Assembly (NCBI GenBank): GCA_014218235.1
Contig: CM024760.1
Coordinates: 12,814,049 to 12,878,048, forward strand
DNA length: 64,000 nt
DNA from: Colocasia esculenta
Lineage: Eukaryota > Streptophyta > Magnoliopsida > Alismatales > Araceae
Reading direction: 5' to 3'
The stretch's first letter is position 1; the number at the start of each line of letters is the position of its first letter. Below the pieces are notes generated by a model. It was not told where the DNA came from. It searched no databases and saw nothing but the letters and a program-made list of their open reading frames with translations. A program made the position numbers and the translations under genes. This document shows positions 35,697 through 47,717 of this stretch, piece after piece.

Positions 35697-36042
35697 CCCC
35701 CCTACACCGTGCTCTCCCTCTCTCTATCTCTTTCTCACTCTTCCTGCACCTAATCCCTGCACCTCCTCGCCCCCTAAGCTGGTCCACCTCTCTCTCCCCC
35801 TGCACCTCGACCGACTGGGCAAGGTGGGGGTGGGTGGCATCGCCGCCTCCTCCCTAATCTGCAATGCTCACCCCCTGCACCGCGCTATCCCTCTCTCTAT
35901 CTCTTTCTTACTCTTCCTTCACCTTCTATTCCTCTGCAACTCCTCGCCCCCTAAGCTAGTCCACCTCTCTCTCCCCCTGCATCTTAGCCAATTGGGCAGA
36001 GTGGGGGTGGGTGGCATCGCCCCCTCCTCCCCAGTCTACAAT
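35697..36042. repeat. Tandem duplication of ~173 bp, two units
   Basis: Two units both contain CTCTCCCTCTCTCTATCTC-like DNA, CTCCTCGCCCCCTAAGCT, CCACCTCTCTCTCCCCCTGCA, GTGGGGGTGGGTGGCATCGCC and end CTACAATG or CTGCAATG. Divergence is roughly one base in ten. Confidence 0.85.
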
Positions 36043-36110
36043 GAAAACAAATGAAGAAGGCCAAGAAAAAGAGAACGAAGGGCACTGTAACTACTGTAGC
36101 AAAGTAACAA

Positions 36111-37690
36111 AGCTACAATAGCTATAGTGAAATGGAAAAAGAATATTATAAAACATTCTCATTCTTTCTCCTTCTCTCTCAATTCTTTTATGTAGACCAT
36201 GTGCATTCTTATTAGAGGTTTGTAGTTTTAATTTAAGTACTCTTATTTTTAATGAGAATCTTCATTCTTTTTAAGAATATTGTGTTTCTATATATATAAA
36301 ATATTCTTATTTTAATTTAGTTATGTATGTTATAGAATAGATTATGGTATACATTAGAATGGAGATATTGAAAAGATGAATAAATAATTATATGTATTCT
36401 TTATTTTTAATCTTTCTATTTTAGTTTCACTATTATATTTGTTTGAATGCTTATATTGATTGGATTAACATAAGAATAATGTCTCATTTTTTAAATAAAA
36501 TGAGATAATCTCTGTAGGGTTCACTCCATTAGGTCATACTTTGAGGTATATTTTGTGCTCTTGCAAATTATATAGTCACAGCTTCTATAATAATTTAAAT
36601 CGAATCTAAAATTTATTTTTATTTCATTATTTATATGTTCTGACCAAATTTATATATTTAAATGATGACTATAGAACTTTCATTATTTGTTAGAGACATT
36701 TATTTGTTCACTTTGTATTTCTCATATTGATTGGATTAACATAAGAACAAAATCTCATTTAAAAAAAATAGAAATGTTGTTGACATGTTTTAAAACATTA
36801 GGTCATATTGAATGCTTATATCAAGGTTCACTCTATTAGGTCATAAGAGTTTTAAAACATTAAAGTTGTTGACACATGTTCTTTATGTAATAAGAGTTTT
36901 AACTTTATTTTTGTATGTATATCTTTCTATATATCTATATGTCGTTGCCTTAGAGACTGAATATACAGAGGTTGACATGGTTCACTCTGAATTAGAAATT
37001 GTTGTGTGCATGTGTAATTGTTTATCTTGCATGCCTTTCGATTAACATATATTAACTCTGTTAAAGATGTATTTACCCCCTCTGAATTTCCAGAGCATGG
37101 CAACACATTTTTCAATGGACACATGTAAGGAAAGAGGATAATCTAAAATTATTAAACTTATGTAACTGATAATTTATAAATTTATTCATATTAGTATTTC
37201 AAAATTACATAGCATAATGATAAAAAACAAATAACCTGAAAGCAGACAAAATTTACTCCAAACCTCGAAAAGGTTCAGAAAAAACGAAGAAGCCGAACAA
37301 TATGTTATGGTTTTAGGAGATGATTATATTTGAACAGAAAATATCAGTAATATCCATGTAAAAATTATCAGATTTGGAATTCTGATAAAATAACCTCTAA
37401 AAAGAAATTGTTATCCCACGGTTGCTTCCCAGAAAAATTTGAAAAGCCAATGCTCCTCTACTTATAAAAAAATTGCGGATTTGGCGTTGTGATTTCTAAC
37501 GTTCCACTTCCGTTGGAGTTTGGTTTTGACTTTTTTTAATTTCTAAAAATCACATCATTTTTAACATCCCTCCCTTTTTAGTCCCCCTTTTAGAAGGGTA
37601 CTGACTCTGAAAAAATCAAATCAGGTGTCTCCCTCGCGGGGAAACAGCAGAACCCCGGTATCAAATTTCTCGGATCTTTAGGTTGTAGTC
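36111..37690. other. AT-rich, no gene recognised
   Basis: Long AT-rich stretch with ATATAT runs. A short repeat, TTGATTGGATTAACATAAGAA, is present at about 36455 and 36729. No coding motif seen. Confidence 0.55.
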
Positions 37691-37777
37691 ACATTTGAAT
37701 AGAAACTTTAGTTCCTTTAAATCATACTACAAAAATACTTCCAAGTTTGAGTTTTCTAATTTTGATTTCTCTGTGTT

Positions 37778-37822
37778 TAGCCGTTGGACATTGGCTTCTC
37801 CTCCTATAAAAACCCAACGGTC
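37778..37822 (+). promoter_or_regulatory. Core promoter with TATA box and two MSA (G2/M) motifs
   Basis: TATAAAAA lies at 37805-37812. CCCAACGGTC (37813-37822) fits the mitosis-specific activator consensus YCYAACGGYY. TAGCCGTTGGA (37778-37788) is the same motif inverted, TCCAACGGCT. Three-repeat MYB proteins bind MSA elements in plant G2/M genes. The region downstream is CT-rich like a plant 5' leader. Spacing of the second motif directly at the TATA box is unusual. Confidence 0.55.
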
Positions 37823-37834
37823 GGCGCAGGCTGG

Positions 37835-39000
37835 GAGGTGTGAAAGGAACTTTTTAAACGCATACAGCGAGGAAAACAGGCGCTCCCTGCTCATTCCCAT
37901 CTCCACTTCCTTCTTCTTCTTTCTCTCCCTTCGTATTTCTTGATCTCTGTTCTGTTGCATTCCTCCTCAGTAGTTCCTTCTCGCCAGATCTGCAGTCGGC
38001 ATTTCTCCCTCTGCTTGCGTTCTCCCTTGGTGAAGCGGGGGCGGTTGGACATCCATGGATGCGGCATTTGGCTGAACTACCGGAGGGTGAGAGGCCAAGC
38101 ACGGGAAGCGGACATCCGGATGCAGGTTTGGTCATCCCTTCTCTCAGATCTGAATGGTTGCGCCGGGCTTTTAGGGCTCTGGATGTTTGTTTGTCTCGGT
38201 TTAGGATCTTTCTCTACGGGTTTAGATTTCCTATATCTGGCTTAGATTTTGGGAATTTTTGTTTCCCTGGAAGCGGACATCCGGATGCAGGTGTGGTCAT
38301 CCCTTCTCTCGGATCTAAACTCGGTTGCGCCGTGGCTTTTAGAGTTCTGGATGTTGTTTGTCTCGGTTTAGGATCTTTCTCTACGGGCTAGAGTTCCTAT
38401 ACTCTGGCTTAGATTTTGGGAATTTTTGTTTCACGCATGTGCTTTCATTTGTCTCGGGTTGGGATTTGTTTGTAGCGTCTCATTTGGTGCATTGGGCATA
38501 GAATTTTAAATATTTCTGGACGATAATTTGCTTGAATCAGGGGGGTTTGGGAGACCGTTTTTTTAGCTGGTTCTTCCTGTAGTTTGCATTCCCAAGTATA
38601 AATTTCTTCTGTATGAATTCTTTCGTCTATTTTTTAAGTGTTTTGCTGCCCCTGCTCTTCTTGTTTGCTCTTTATAATTTGTTAAAGTCAGCGAAATTCC
38701 TACCCTCGTACAACTCATTCTGTTCACTTTTTGTTTTCTTTACAAGGGCAATATTTTGATATTTCTTCTCTTTTCTTAACTGGAACGGTGATTGATTTAT
38801 CTTTCCTAGTGTCTTCCGAGTTCCATGTTTGGGTCTGGACATGTAGGTTTTATGGAAGTCCAAGACCATGAAGAACTTTTTTCCGCCTGCATGTTTTGTG
38901 GAATTGCAGACGAAGCTCAGGAACTCGTCCACCTTGTTCATCACAAGATGGACCAAGTCCAACGACTTGAAGCCAAGTTTTGTGCAGCTGAGTAAAAGAG
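37835..39000 (+). pseudogene. 5' part of an unrecognised gene: leader, intron, small exon
   Basis: After the promoter comes a CT-rich leader. A possible donor, ATGCAG then GTTTGG, lies at about 38120-38126. A possible second exon at 38847-39000 is bounded by CATGTAG and GAG/GTAGGT. Inside it ATG 38852 opens 47 codons to TAA at 38993-38995 (MEVQDHEELFSACMFC.., ending KFCAAE), with two Cys-X2-Cys residues and a helical-looking second half. Another frame is also open through the exon. I do not recognise the product, and no longer coding region follows, so this is either a truncated duplicate of a host gene or a noncoding transcript. Splice sites are inferred. Confidence 0.35.
38104..38430. repeat. 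Tandem duplication of 165 bp at the possible first donor
   Basis: Both units start GGAAGCGGACATCCGGATGCAGG (38104, 38269). They share GGATCTTTCTCTACGGG and CTTAGATTTTGGGAATTTTTG. Differences are a few percent to ten percent. Confidence 0.92.
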
Positions 39001-40531
39001 GTAGGTTTTACCTTGATAAGCACTTTTGACCAAGTTCTTAATTAAAATCTTCTAAAGCTGTGTTTTTCTAATGGTGTCCTATTGTTTGCTCTTCAAGGAT
39101 TTCCAGTTTATCTTTATTAAATCTGTGATGCTTCTCATATAATCTTCTTCTATGTCCTACTTCATATAATCTTCACAACTGTGTTTCTGCACTCTCTGGT
39201 CCTTGTCCTTTCCACAAGCATTTGATTTCAAAAATCATGTTTCACTGTCACCAGCTTTCATTATTTCCTAACCTGTTTCACTGCTCTTGGCCTCTTGCCA
39301 TAATAGTGTTGGCTCTTTGTTCTCCAGGTTCCTTGGCTTCACTGGATTTCCTTGTCTTCTTGACTAAGCTCCATTCCTCTTTGCTCATCGCTCTCTTCTC
39401 TCACAACACTCTAGCAGCCATCCACGACTTATTTTTTATGGGTCACCTTGGCCTTCTTCTACTTCACTGTGTACATTAGATTTATGTCTCTTCCGCGTGC
39501 TTTACCTCTGTATTGTCATTACAAGTTGCTAGTTCTCATCCAATGCTGCCAAACGTATACTAGTTTGTTCTTCAATTGTTTGCTTTATAATTTAAAGTGC
39601 ACTATCTAGGAGGACATGCCTTGCCTATTTTGCTAATTCTATTCCTGCCACTCTTTTAGTCATAGATTCCACAAATTTTGGAAACATTTATATTTGTGCA
39701 TTCTACAACAGTTTTTTTTATATATTCAACCTTATTTTTTTGAAAGAAATCGTTAAAATTATTGTGATCTCATTTTTAATACTTTTTACCCCCTCTTCAT
39801 GTGCTCTGTGAAGATATGTTGTTCTCCCGTGCACTCTTCCCCATTGATCTCCCTCTCTGCGTCACCCTCAATTGTGGCAACAAAAAGGATCGATTCAGTG
39901 CCCCCTGTTGACCATTCCTCTCCTGTGTACATGCACATACACACTATCTCCCTTAGTTCATATCCCCCTCACCATCTCTGTCTATTGAATTTGCCACCTA
40001 GGCAACTGAGAGATTAGGTCCTCAGGACTCTAAAATTGCCTTGGGTTGTTTCGGCTCCTTGACAAGTTTGCTAGTTGTAGTGTAATTAGGTACTGGCTGG
40101 ATGAGAGGGTAATCACATTTGTCTTTGTTTAAAAATTTGAGAGGTTCGAAGATTTATTGTGACTTTTACCATAAAAATATCTAGGACTGTATTGGATATT
40201 CTAGAAGATATGGTTATGCTTAGAGAATGATTCTTCAAGAAGTGGGAAGTTTCATAACTTTGTTACAGCTAGTTGGACACCTGAGATGACTAAAAAAAGT
40301 ATAAGTTGCATCTTTATGATACTAAACTGCATTTGTTTATGTGGCGCTGGTCATGACAAAGAATGTATGAAGTGCCTAAAGAATGCAATACTGATTGGTG
40401 GATAAGCTATTTGTGGTCCAATGAGCAAAGCTGTAGAGGAGAGAACATATGAAGAAAGTTCTAGTAATTAATGCTAAAGGAGATTCATGCAATAATGTTA
40501 ATATGTGTTTATGTGACTTTCCTATGTAGTA

Positions 40532-40592
<61 letters not shown>

Positions 40593-40962
40593 ATCAATGT
40601 TAAAAAAAATATATTCATCATAGCAGGCCTAGCATGGTGTGTTGGAAAATATCATAGTAGGTAGCATGATAGTAAGCTTTCAAAATTTGATGTTTGAAAC
40701 TAAAAGAATAGCATAGCCTTTTGTGTATGTTCATAGTTGTCAAGGTCCTTTTAAGGCCAATGGCATTGATCTGCCTTTCTAGTAAGACTATGGACGCAGA
40801 TAAGAAGATATTCGCGTCGTCTGGGTTCGTCGCAATTTATATTGTTGCGATAGAGCCATGGATTTTAAGGCAAAATCTTTTGATATTTGAGAATATAATT
40901 ACTTGAGATTTGGCCAAATTGAGGATAACGCTCATATTTTATTGATGATAATTCAATTGTGC
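39001..40962. other. No gene recognised
   Basis: T-rich DNA that could be intronic. A (TA)n run of about 25 units is at 40537-40587. The ORFs at 39222 and 39799 are Leu/Ser/His-rich with no motif. Confidence 0.55.
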
Positions 40963-41770
40963 TTACAAATAGTTATTTTTTGGCCGGAGTTTCCAATAGT
41001 CGCTCTCCTCCTCGACGTTTGGGACTGGCCGCTTATAAGTGAATAGAGCTTTAATGGTGTCCGCCTCCTCCCCGTCGCTATTGGTTTCGAGCTCCCTCTG
41101 TTTCGTCAGCGAGAGATGAGATGGCCCTTCGAATGTGCGCCTAGGTTGTTCGAGCTGGGAAAGGCAGTAGTGTGCATTGTAGAGAACGAATTCGATTGCC
41201 CCATTGAGCCAAAGTTCCATACTGGGTGCTAGCCTCGTATGCAAATATTTGGTTAGAAGTGGTCTTGGCGCGCATGTGAACATGTTTTGGGCCATATTTT
41301 GGGGATGGTTGCACCAATTCACAATTGTCTTGAGTTGACGTGGTTTGCAACTCACCCTTCTAAGTCGATGAGCGTATTCATGTAGTAGAGCGGGCTCTTG
41401 GTGTAGATCCGTGACTGGCTTTTCACCTCATTGTCATCAAACTTAAAGTGTAAATTAGTCTAACAAGAGTACATAGATCCATAAGGAGGCTTACCCAAGT
41501 TTGCGGCATAGAGTAGCACCGCCGGTCCCAATCTCTCTCCTTCCCATATACCACACACCGCGCTAAGTTGCTCTTCCTCAAGTACATTGTCAATTGATAG
41601 GAAAAGAAGTTTGTTTTTCCTGCAAGGCATATGGCGAATCCTCTCATCACCATCTCAAGTTCCACGTCGCTCCCCACCTTTGTCAATGCTTTGATTATCC
41701 ATGCCGCCAATTTTTGCAAGTTTATTCTTTTTGTGGCTTGGGCATCTTGAATGCCCATTTGAATTCTCAT
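40963..41770 (-). pseudogene. Two adjacent unrecognised open stretches
   Basis: On the - strand, 41770-41423 (115 codons, containing LQKLAAWIIKALTKVGSDVELEM and a basic middle) is followed by 41355-40963 (130 codons, containing WLNGAIEFVLYNAHYCLSQLE and a Glu-rich end DGEEADTIKAL..VEEESDYWKLRPKN). Composition is protein-like: few rare residues and an acidic/basic alternation in the tail. I recognise no domain. Position and style are compatible with the gag-like or accessory ORF of an old retroelement or with a host gene fragment. The 67 bases between them hold a stop and a frame change. Confidence 0.35.
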
Positions 41771-42033
41771 GAACCTCTTTGCATGAAATTCTTCTCAGCA
41801 TGATCGCCATGTCCTCCTCTTCTTCATTCATCATTCGCTTTAAACCTCGAGCAAGATTGTGGCTTCAAAGGTGGTGAAGACAAAAGTGTGAGTTTGGGGT
41901 TGCCATAATTCTACAAGAGCTCGTTGCCCAATCTAGATGGATTTCATGGTAGTGTTTTGCGTTGATGGCTAGGTTTTGGAGGCTCCATTTGGACAATATG
42001 GTTCTCATGTTGAGGGTGATATTGGAGGTAAGT

Positions 42034-42355
42034 TGTAACACTGGTTGTTGGGCCAGTTTGCTGGTTGGATCATCACAAATGGTATCAGAGCCTTATCCAG
42101 TCGGAAGTGCAGGAACGAAGTGCCACACAGGGTAAAGTGATATACTATGGGAGCCACCTCTTGAGGCCAAAATGGCGCAAAATGCTACATAGTGGGAGCC
42201 ACCTCTTGAACATGTGGGGGCTATCTCTAGAATCCTACTTGCTTGGGGTTTGACTGTGTGCCATATGTGAATAGCAACGAGGACATTGCTTATATAAGAG
42301 GGGTAGATTATCACCCCATATAAGAATAAATCAGTTTGCTGGTTGAGACGTCACA
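42034..42355 (+). mobile_element. TRIM (miniature LTR retrotransposon), duplication TAAGT
   Basis: The 322-bp unit starts TGTAACACTGG and ends GACGTCACA, with TAAGT directly on both sides (42029-42033, 42356-42360). CAGTTTGCTGGTTG occurs near the end of the first terminal part (ends 42077) and again at the right end, consistent with degenerate LTRs. TGGTATCAGAGCC (42080-42092) follows the first LTR by two bases and is the initiator-Met primer-binding site. TATATAAGAGG near 42292 could be the LTR promoter. An internal GGGAGCCACCTCTTGA repeat occurs twice. There is no coding capacity. The first LTR is much shorter than the second, so one was deleted internally. Confidence 0.65.
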
Positions 42356-42360
42356 TAAGT

Positions 42361-43350
42361 TGTTTGAGCCACGGGAGCTTCATGTACCCCCTAGCACCCG
42401 GGAATACGAGAAGAGGTTGGAAAAAAAAGAGAAGAAAAAAAAAGTAGAAGAAGAAGCGAGCGCCAAGAACATGAAGAAATCAATTCAAATAATCAAAGCA
42501 AATTCTTCTACTATGCCCTCCTCTTGAATTCATTCATCTTCATCTTCTTGGATGGAGGGGCCCGCTTTGCACACCATCCATGGCTTAAGCACTTGAATTC
42601 TTGAACTCTCCTTTCTTCCATTTTGCAATGCTTTCTTGAGCTTTGGAGAGCTTTTGATGCTTGAGCTTGAGGAGGGGCCCGGACTTGAGTTCCTAATTGT
42701 ATTAAAACTCCTAAACAGGATGTTATGTTTGCCCTCGGTAGGACATGAACATCGTTGAAAATTTGCGTCCACAGTCATCGCAATTTTTTAAGCAATTCTG
42801 GCTCATGTTCTAGATGGGAAAGGTGATACGGGTCGAAGTAAGTCGATGCGATTCATGTTGTTATGTGCGTCCACCTGCCGCCAATTTTTCAAACTATTTA
42901 TGTGAACATTCATGCTTAATCTTTATGCTTGTCATTGCTAATCAATCTTTGAGTGCAGGTTAGGAAATTAATCACACTGTGATGTCAATACTTCAACTCT
43001 AAATGATGCGTGTCAATAGTCCCACTATGATATTTTGTGCATAGTCTCATCCACCGCATATCAAGGACCTCGTTGAGATTCGAGTTTCCCTTCATAAAAT
43101 TCTTAGCCCTAAGGCCATTGCTTTTGCATATGAGGACGATGGACCCACGTCTTGGAAACTTGGTGTCCTAACTTAACCAACGTAATAATAATTCATGATT
43201 ATTTTATATTTTTGTGTTTAACTTTTTCCTTTATGGAGCATGCATTATATAGGTTTTGAGCACATTGCGGGAGAATACTCTCGTGTTTAAATGAGGAGAA
43301 CCACTTAATCTTAATTCTAATTGACATGAAATATTCCACTCTGAGTCTAG
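42361..43350. other. No gene recognised
   Basis: Includes an A/G-rich stretch near 42420-42480. Nothing else could be supported. Confidence 0.5.
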
Positions 43351-43355
43351 TACTC

Positions 43356-46051
43356 TGTAACGCCCCGAAAATTTTAATTGTTAGAAAAATATGAATAATA
43401 TGGTTAATACAGGATTGAAATAATTAAAATTTGGGATTAATTAGTGTTAATAAACGTTACCCCAGTGTCGTATACAGAGGTGCGCGCTCCGACAGGGCAA
43501 CACCGAAAAACTATAACGAAATTAAAATCTGAGAACACCATAATTTCCAAAAAATGTGATGATATTAGAAATGTAAATATCCGGATTTGTTGACGTGCGG
43601 ATTTCGAGATTAAGTCGATGCAACTATTTTCTGGGTGATTTATCACCCAATGTAAAATAAAATCTAAAAATTAAACTAAAATCATCATAATTTGTAAAAC
43701 CATCACATTAGCCTATGGTTGAAATTTTATTGCAAATGGACACCATTTGAACATGTTTACATAAGGTTGAATGGGCCAGCTGATTTATGGGCCAATTACG
43801 GTGGGGGATTTTTATGGGATTTAAACTGCTTACGTGTGAGGAGCTGGAGCAGCCACCTCACCTAAGTGGAAGCTTCGCACGTTAACCCATAGGTGTAAAC
43901 CATGTCGATGGTAAAAACCCCATGGTTTGTACGGTGACACATCAAGGGCTATCGTGCCATGGTGCATGGCATATGCAAGAGGTTATAAAAGCACCCCAGT
44001 GGCCTTCGTACCCATCTTTCTGACTCTTCTCCTGTTGTGCTGCTGTTGTGCTTACAAGGTTCTACAGTTGGAGTGTAGCTGAAGCTACTGGTTCTATCCC
44101 TCTTGCACCTTTTGTTCCTGCTCGAGCTGCTGCTGGAATTGTTGCTGGGTGTAGCAGTTCGTTCTTTAGTGTTGTTGTTGTTGTGCAACAACAAACTACA
44201 GCTGCTTCTTTCCTGTGCTTGTGGTCCTTCACCATCTGCTACACTTTGTGGTATTGTGGATTTCTACATCAAGAAAGAATCCGTACTACTCAGATAGGTA
44301 GGATTCTCTTCCATTCCTCTCTCACTCTTACCCCTGAACTTACCGTTCAGGTGTTCATGCTCTCAAGTTCTTGTTTGAATTTTGTAAGTACCTCTAGAAG
44401 CTTGTGTGCATCATGTGTTGTTATAGGATTTTCTCTATCCTCTCTCATTCTAGTCCCCTCTCTTGCTAAAAACCTTGTGGTTAAGTGTTTACCTTGCATT
44501 TGTTCTGATTTGTGTTGGTGAAACCAGTAGAGACAATTTTCTTTTCTGTAATCACATCTCCTTCTTCTGTTAGAATCATGAATCTGAGTATCTATCATAT
44601 TTACCCCTTGATTGGTGTTCTGTAAAGATCATTAGATATGCCTTTCTGTCCATGTGTTCATGCTTTATTAAATGCTCATGTCTTAGCCAAAAATATTCTT
44701 GTGAATAAATTCTTATTAGATGCAAGGAAAAATCTCTTAGAAGGATTGTATATATTTTAATCCTCATTTCATAAAATTTTCAGACCACCCATGTTGTAGG
44801 ATTCTTCTTCTTCCTCTTCTTCTTTCCTTCTGACTGTGTTCTGGAATCAGTACTAGTGTCGACACACCCCTGACCTGTGTCGACACCACAGACTCATTTG
44901 TTCTTCACTATTTTTTGGAATCAGTACTAGTGTCGACACACCCCTAACCTGTGTCGACACCACAAACTCCTTTGTTCTTCACTGTTTTTTGGAATCAGTA
45001 CTAGTGTCGACACACCCCTGAGCTGTGTCGACACCACTGACTCCTTTGCTCTTCACTGCCTTTTGGAAACAGTGGTAGTTGATACACACCTGAATTGTGT
45101 TGACACCACTGGCTTGACAAACCAAGTAGTGTTGACCTATCTGTCCAGTAGTGTCAACCTGTCTTCAACACAACATATACCTTTGTGAGGGATCATTCTT
45201 TTGTCATCCATATCCAGCTATGGATTGTTCTTAAACACCCCAAGTTTGATTGTTTCCTACATGGCTACAACCTTTTGGAATTATTCGTATTAATCTCTAA
45301 GCCTTTGTTACAAGTGAAACTTTGAGACCTTGTGTATCCAATTGAGCCATTACAAGAGTGAGTGTGTTATAATGATGACTTGTGGGTCTTTGGACTCATT
45401 TGAGAAATATGCCTATGCAAATAGGGCTGGTTCAGTCCTAGGAGGAGCACCAGAATTCGTTAGTGGCCGCGCGGGAGCGATGAGAACAAGTGGATGTTGG
45501 CATACATCATTACGTGCTTGATTAGTCATCATGTCCTACATGTGTGTGTGAATATGTGTCTGATTCTGAGCCTAAGTATTATCTTAAACTATTGATCATG
45601 CTTCTATACTATTCTTGTTCTACATGTGTTATTGAATTAACTCGTTCGTTCGTTCTCTTCAGCACTCAGTGTTAGCAATGTTCAAGTTTGTACCTTGAGA
45701 TTATACATTTGAAATCTTTCTATTTAAAGGAATTGAGTTCTACTGGGCTAGTTAGCTCATTCAATCTACCATTTGCAGGTGGACAAGATGGAAATGAAGT
45801 CTAAGAGGGATTTGTGTGCTGAGTGGATTACACTACGTCAAGAAATACCATTGCCTTTTGTTTCTTTTATAGTTAGTTGGAAATGTAATAACATTATAGT
45901 CTACTTTTAACTGCTCCTCGTTTAGACTATGACGAGGAGTGTCATGTAATAAACTTCGGCAAACTTAGTTGTCTATAAATAAATTGTTGTGTTAGTTCTT
46001 GTGTTTAATATTTGTCGTATTCAGTAAATGGAATTTTACTAGGACGTGACA
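43356..46051 (+). repeat. Solo LTR C (2696 bp), duplication TACTC
   Basis: It starts TGTAACGCCCCGAAAATTTT and ends GGACGTGACA, with TACTC on both sides (43351-43355, 46052-46056). It is closely related to LTR D: both have GTGTCGTA..CAGAGGTGC, GCTCCGACAGGGC, GTCCTAGGAGGAGCACC or its variant, and GGGCTAGTTAGCTCA. TATAAAAG at 43984-43991 in GAGGTTATAAAAGCACCCC is the likely promoter, about 630 bp from the LTR start. Orientation follows from D. No internal region remains. ORFs inside it are not genes. Confidence 0.92.
44843..45140. repeat. Four 74-bp repeats with GTGTCGACAC palindromes
   Basis: Units start GGAATCAGTACTAGTGTCGAC at 44843, 44917 and 44991, with a degenerate fourth at 45065. Each has two GTGTCGACAC or near copies about 15 bp apart. 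Confidence 0.95.
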
Positions 46052-46056
46052 TACTC

Positions 46057-47717
46057 AGTCCATTTTGTTGTTGCTTTCGGATTGTCTTTTGAGAAACCCC
46101 TTGTTTTGGATTCCTATATCTATTTGTCTTTTTCTTCAGATCCACATTGCAACATGTCCGCAAGTTGGTAAACACCCCCCCCCACATAATGTTGAAACCT
46201 TCAAGATTGTGTCTTTGGGTACTTCCACCACGCTGGAAGTTGACCTTTCTCCCTTCGTGCCTACGTAGACACCTTTTCCCCTCGTTTAAATATCTCCTAA
46301 GGCTTCCCTAAGTGCTTCATTTTGAGCTGAGGAACAACTCCTAATATGGTGTCAAAGGTGTGTCTCATCACACCTTGACGTCTACTTTTTAGTCTTCCCA
46401 TTCCATTCCACTATATTCCTTTCACTCCGTTTCTTCCATTTCATGTCTCTACATTTCACTTCTTTGCAAAGCAGACGACAAGGCGAGGCAGTTATAGACA
46501 TGCCAGTTTTGATATCATATTGTGCAGACTTCATATAATGTAATGCCTCAGAGTGGCTCTCTTCATGCATTTGAGTTTTTTTCCTTTTTTTTGGAATTTT
46601 CTAGGCTTTTTAGGAATTTTTCTTGTGGACCAATGGGGGTCAGGTTTCAGGTTTTAGGTTTCCATGTCGGACACAGAGGACACGCTTCGGTTCATATCCG
46701 TGACCACTTACTATGACGCCTTTTCAGTTCCAAATACGTGGTTTCTCAAGTTGTCGTGATTAAGTTCCAAAGTAGGACACAGCCGGTCAAGTCGTCGCCA
46801 TTCACAGTTTCCATATTAAAATTTTGGCAATTTTTTTATTTATTTTTTGAAAGAAATTCTTGCCAAATATGATCCGCATCCACTAACATGGACACGATTT
46901 TGACTTTTCCTTTATTGATATGATCGATTGTCAAAATATAATCGATTCTTCAAATAGGCGTCGGCTCACATGTGTTAATCTTTCCATTTTTTGGAATAGG
47001 GTTAGTGTCCATGTCAATTTTGGAAATTCAAAATGTGCGGCGGATCAGCTGAACGCGATTCAGAGTTACTATTTTTCATGTGCCAGTCGAAGTATGGAAG
47101 TTCAGAATGCATGTCATCTTTATCAGACGTGATTCAGTTAAATGGTGACCGATGTGTGTGATGCGATTCATAGGATTTATTCCTACAAAAAGACTCTCGT
47201 GGCCACCTTTTTGGGAGGTTGGAAAGAGGTCATATTTTTTATCAGCCCCAAGAGTGTTGATGCGTCCCAGAGTTCTAGAGAAAGGAAGAGTCCCTCAACC
47301 TTGCTTGGAGCGTTCTTCAAGTTAAGAGGCGGTGTTGTCAGATTCTCAAGGCAGACATGTTTCATTGGAGCATGTTGGAAGCTTCTTCCACAGTGCCATC
47401 AACCCCTCTCTTTGTTGCAGCCAGATTCCACCTCTCCCCCTTTGTTCTTATTTCATTTATTTTAACTCTCTTTATTCATCTCCTTTTAGTGCATACATCG
47501 CCCCTCCCTTTAGTGCCTCATCTCTTTGTGTTCTTTACATCAATGTCATACACCCCCCAATACTTTTAGGGGTTTTAAAAACCACCACAATGTGTGTTCT
47601 ACTTCATGCAAGTATCTTACTTTGATTCTTTGAACACTTGGTTCTAATCCTTTTCTTTCAAGGTAACCAAGAATCAAGACCTTCTTTGTCGGCCGGTCGA
47701 TTGAAGAAGTAGGAGTC
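46057..47717. other. No gene recognised
   Basis: Interval between LTR C and LTR D. No conserved motif. Short ORFs overlap on both strands without family resemblance. Confidence 0.5.

Larger units (their letters stand above)
34658..36110 (+). mobile_element. Possible Helitron 5' end followed by CT-rich DNA
   Basis: TCTATATATACTACTAAAAC after an A at 34657 resembles the TC-starting 5' end of plant Helitrons, and CCACATGTC a little downstream is also common there. No convincing 3' hairpin plus CTRR end was found. A near candidate at about 36085-36125, CTACTGTAGC..GCTACAATAG, lacks CTRR. The interior is low complexity, so the right border is a guess. Confidence 0.3.

Noticed and set aside
34813..35857. 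Ser/Leu- and Glu/Arg-repeat ORFs on both strands
   Set aside because: They arise from CT microsatellites and CT-rich repeats, and opposite strands are open at once.
37940..38391. 101- and 110-codon ORFs across the 165-bp duplication as coding exons
   Set aside because: They overlap each other in different frames, repeat the same peptide because of the duplication, and lie in what looks like leader and intron.
42034..42355. Cassandra TRIM
   Set aside because: The terminal repeats contain no 5S rRNA-like sequence.
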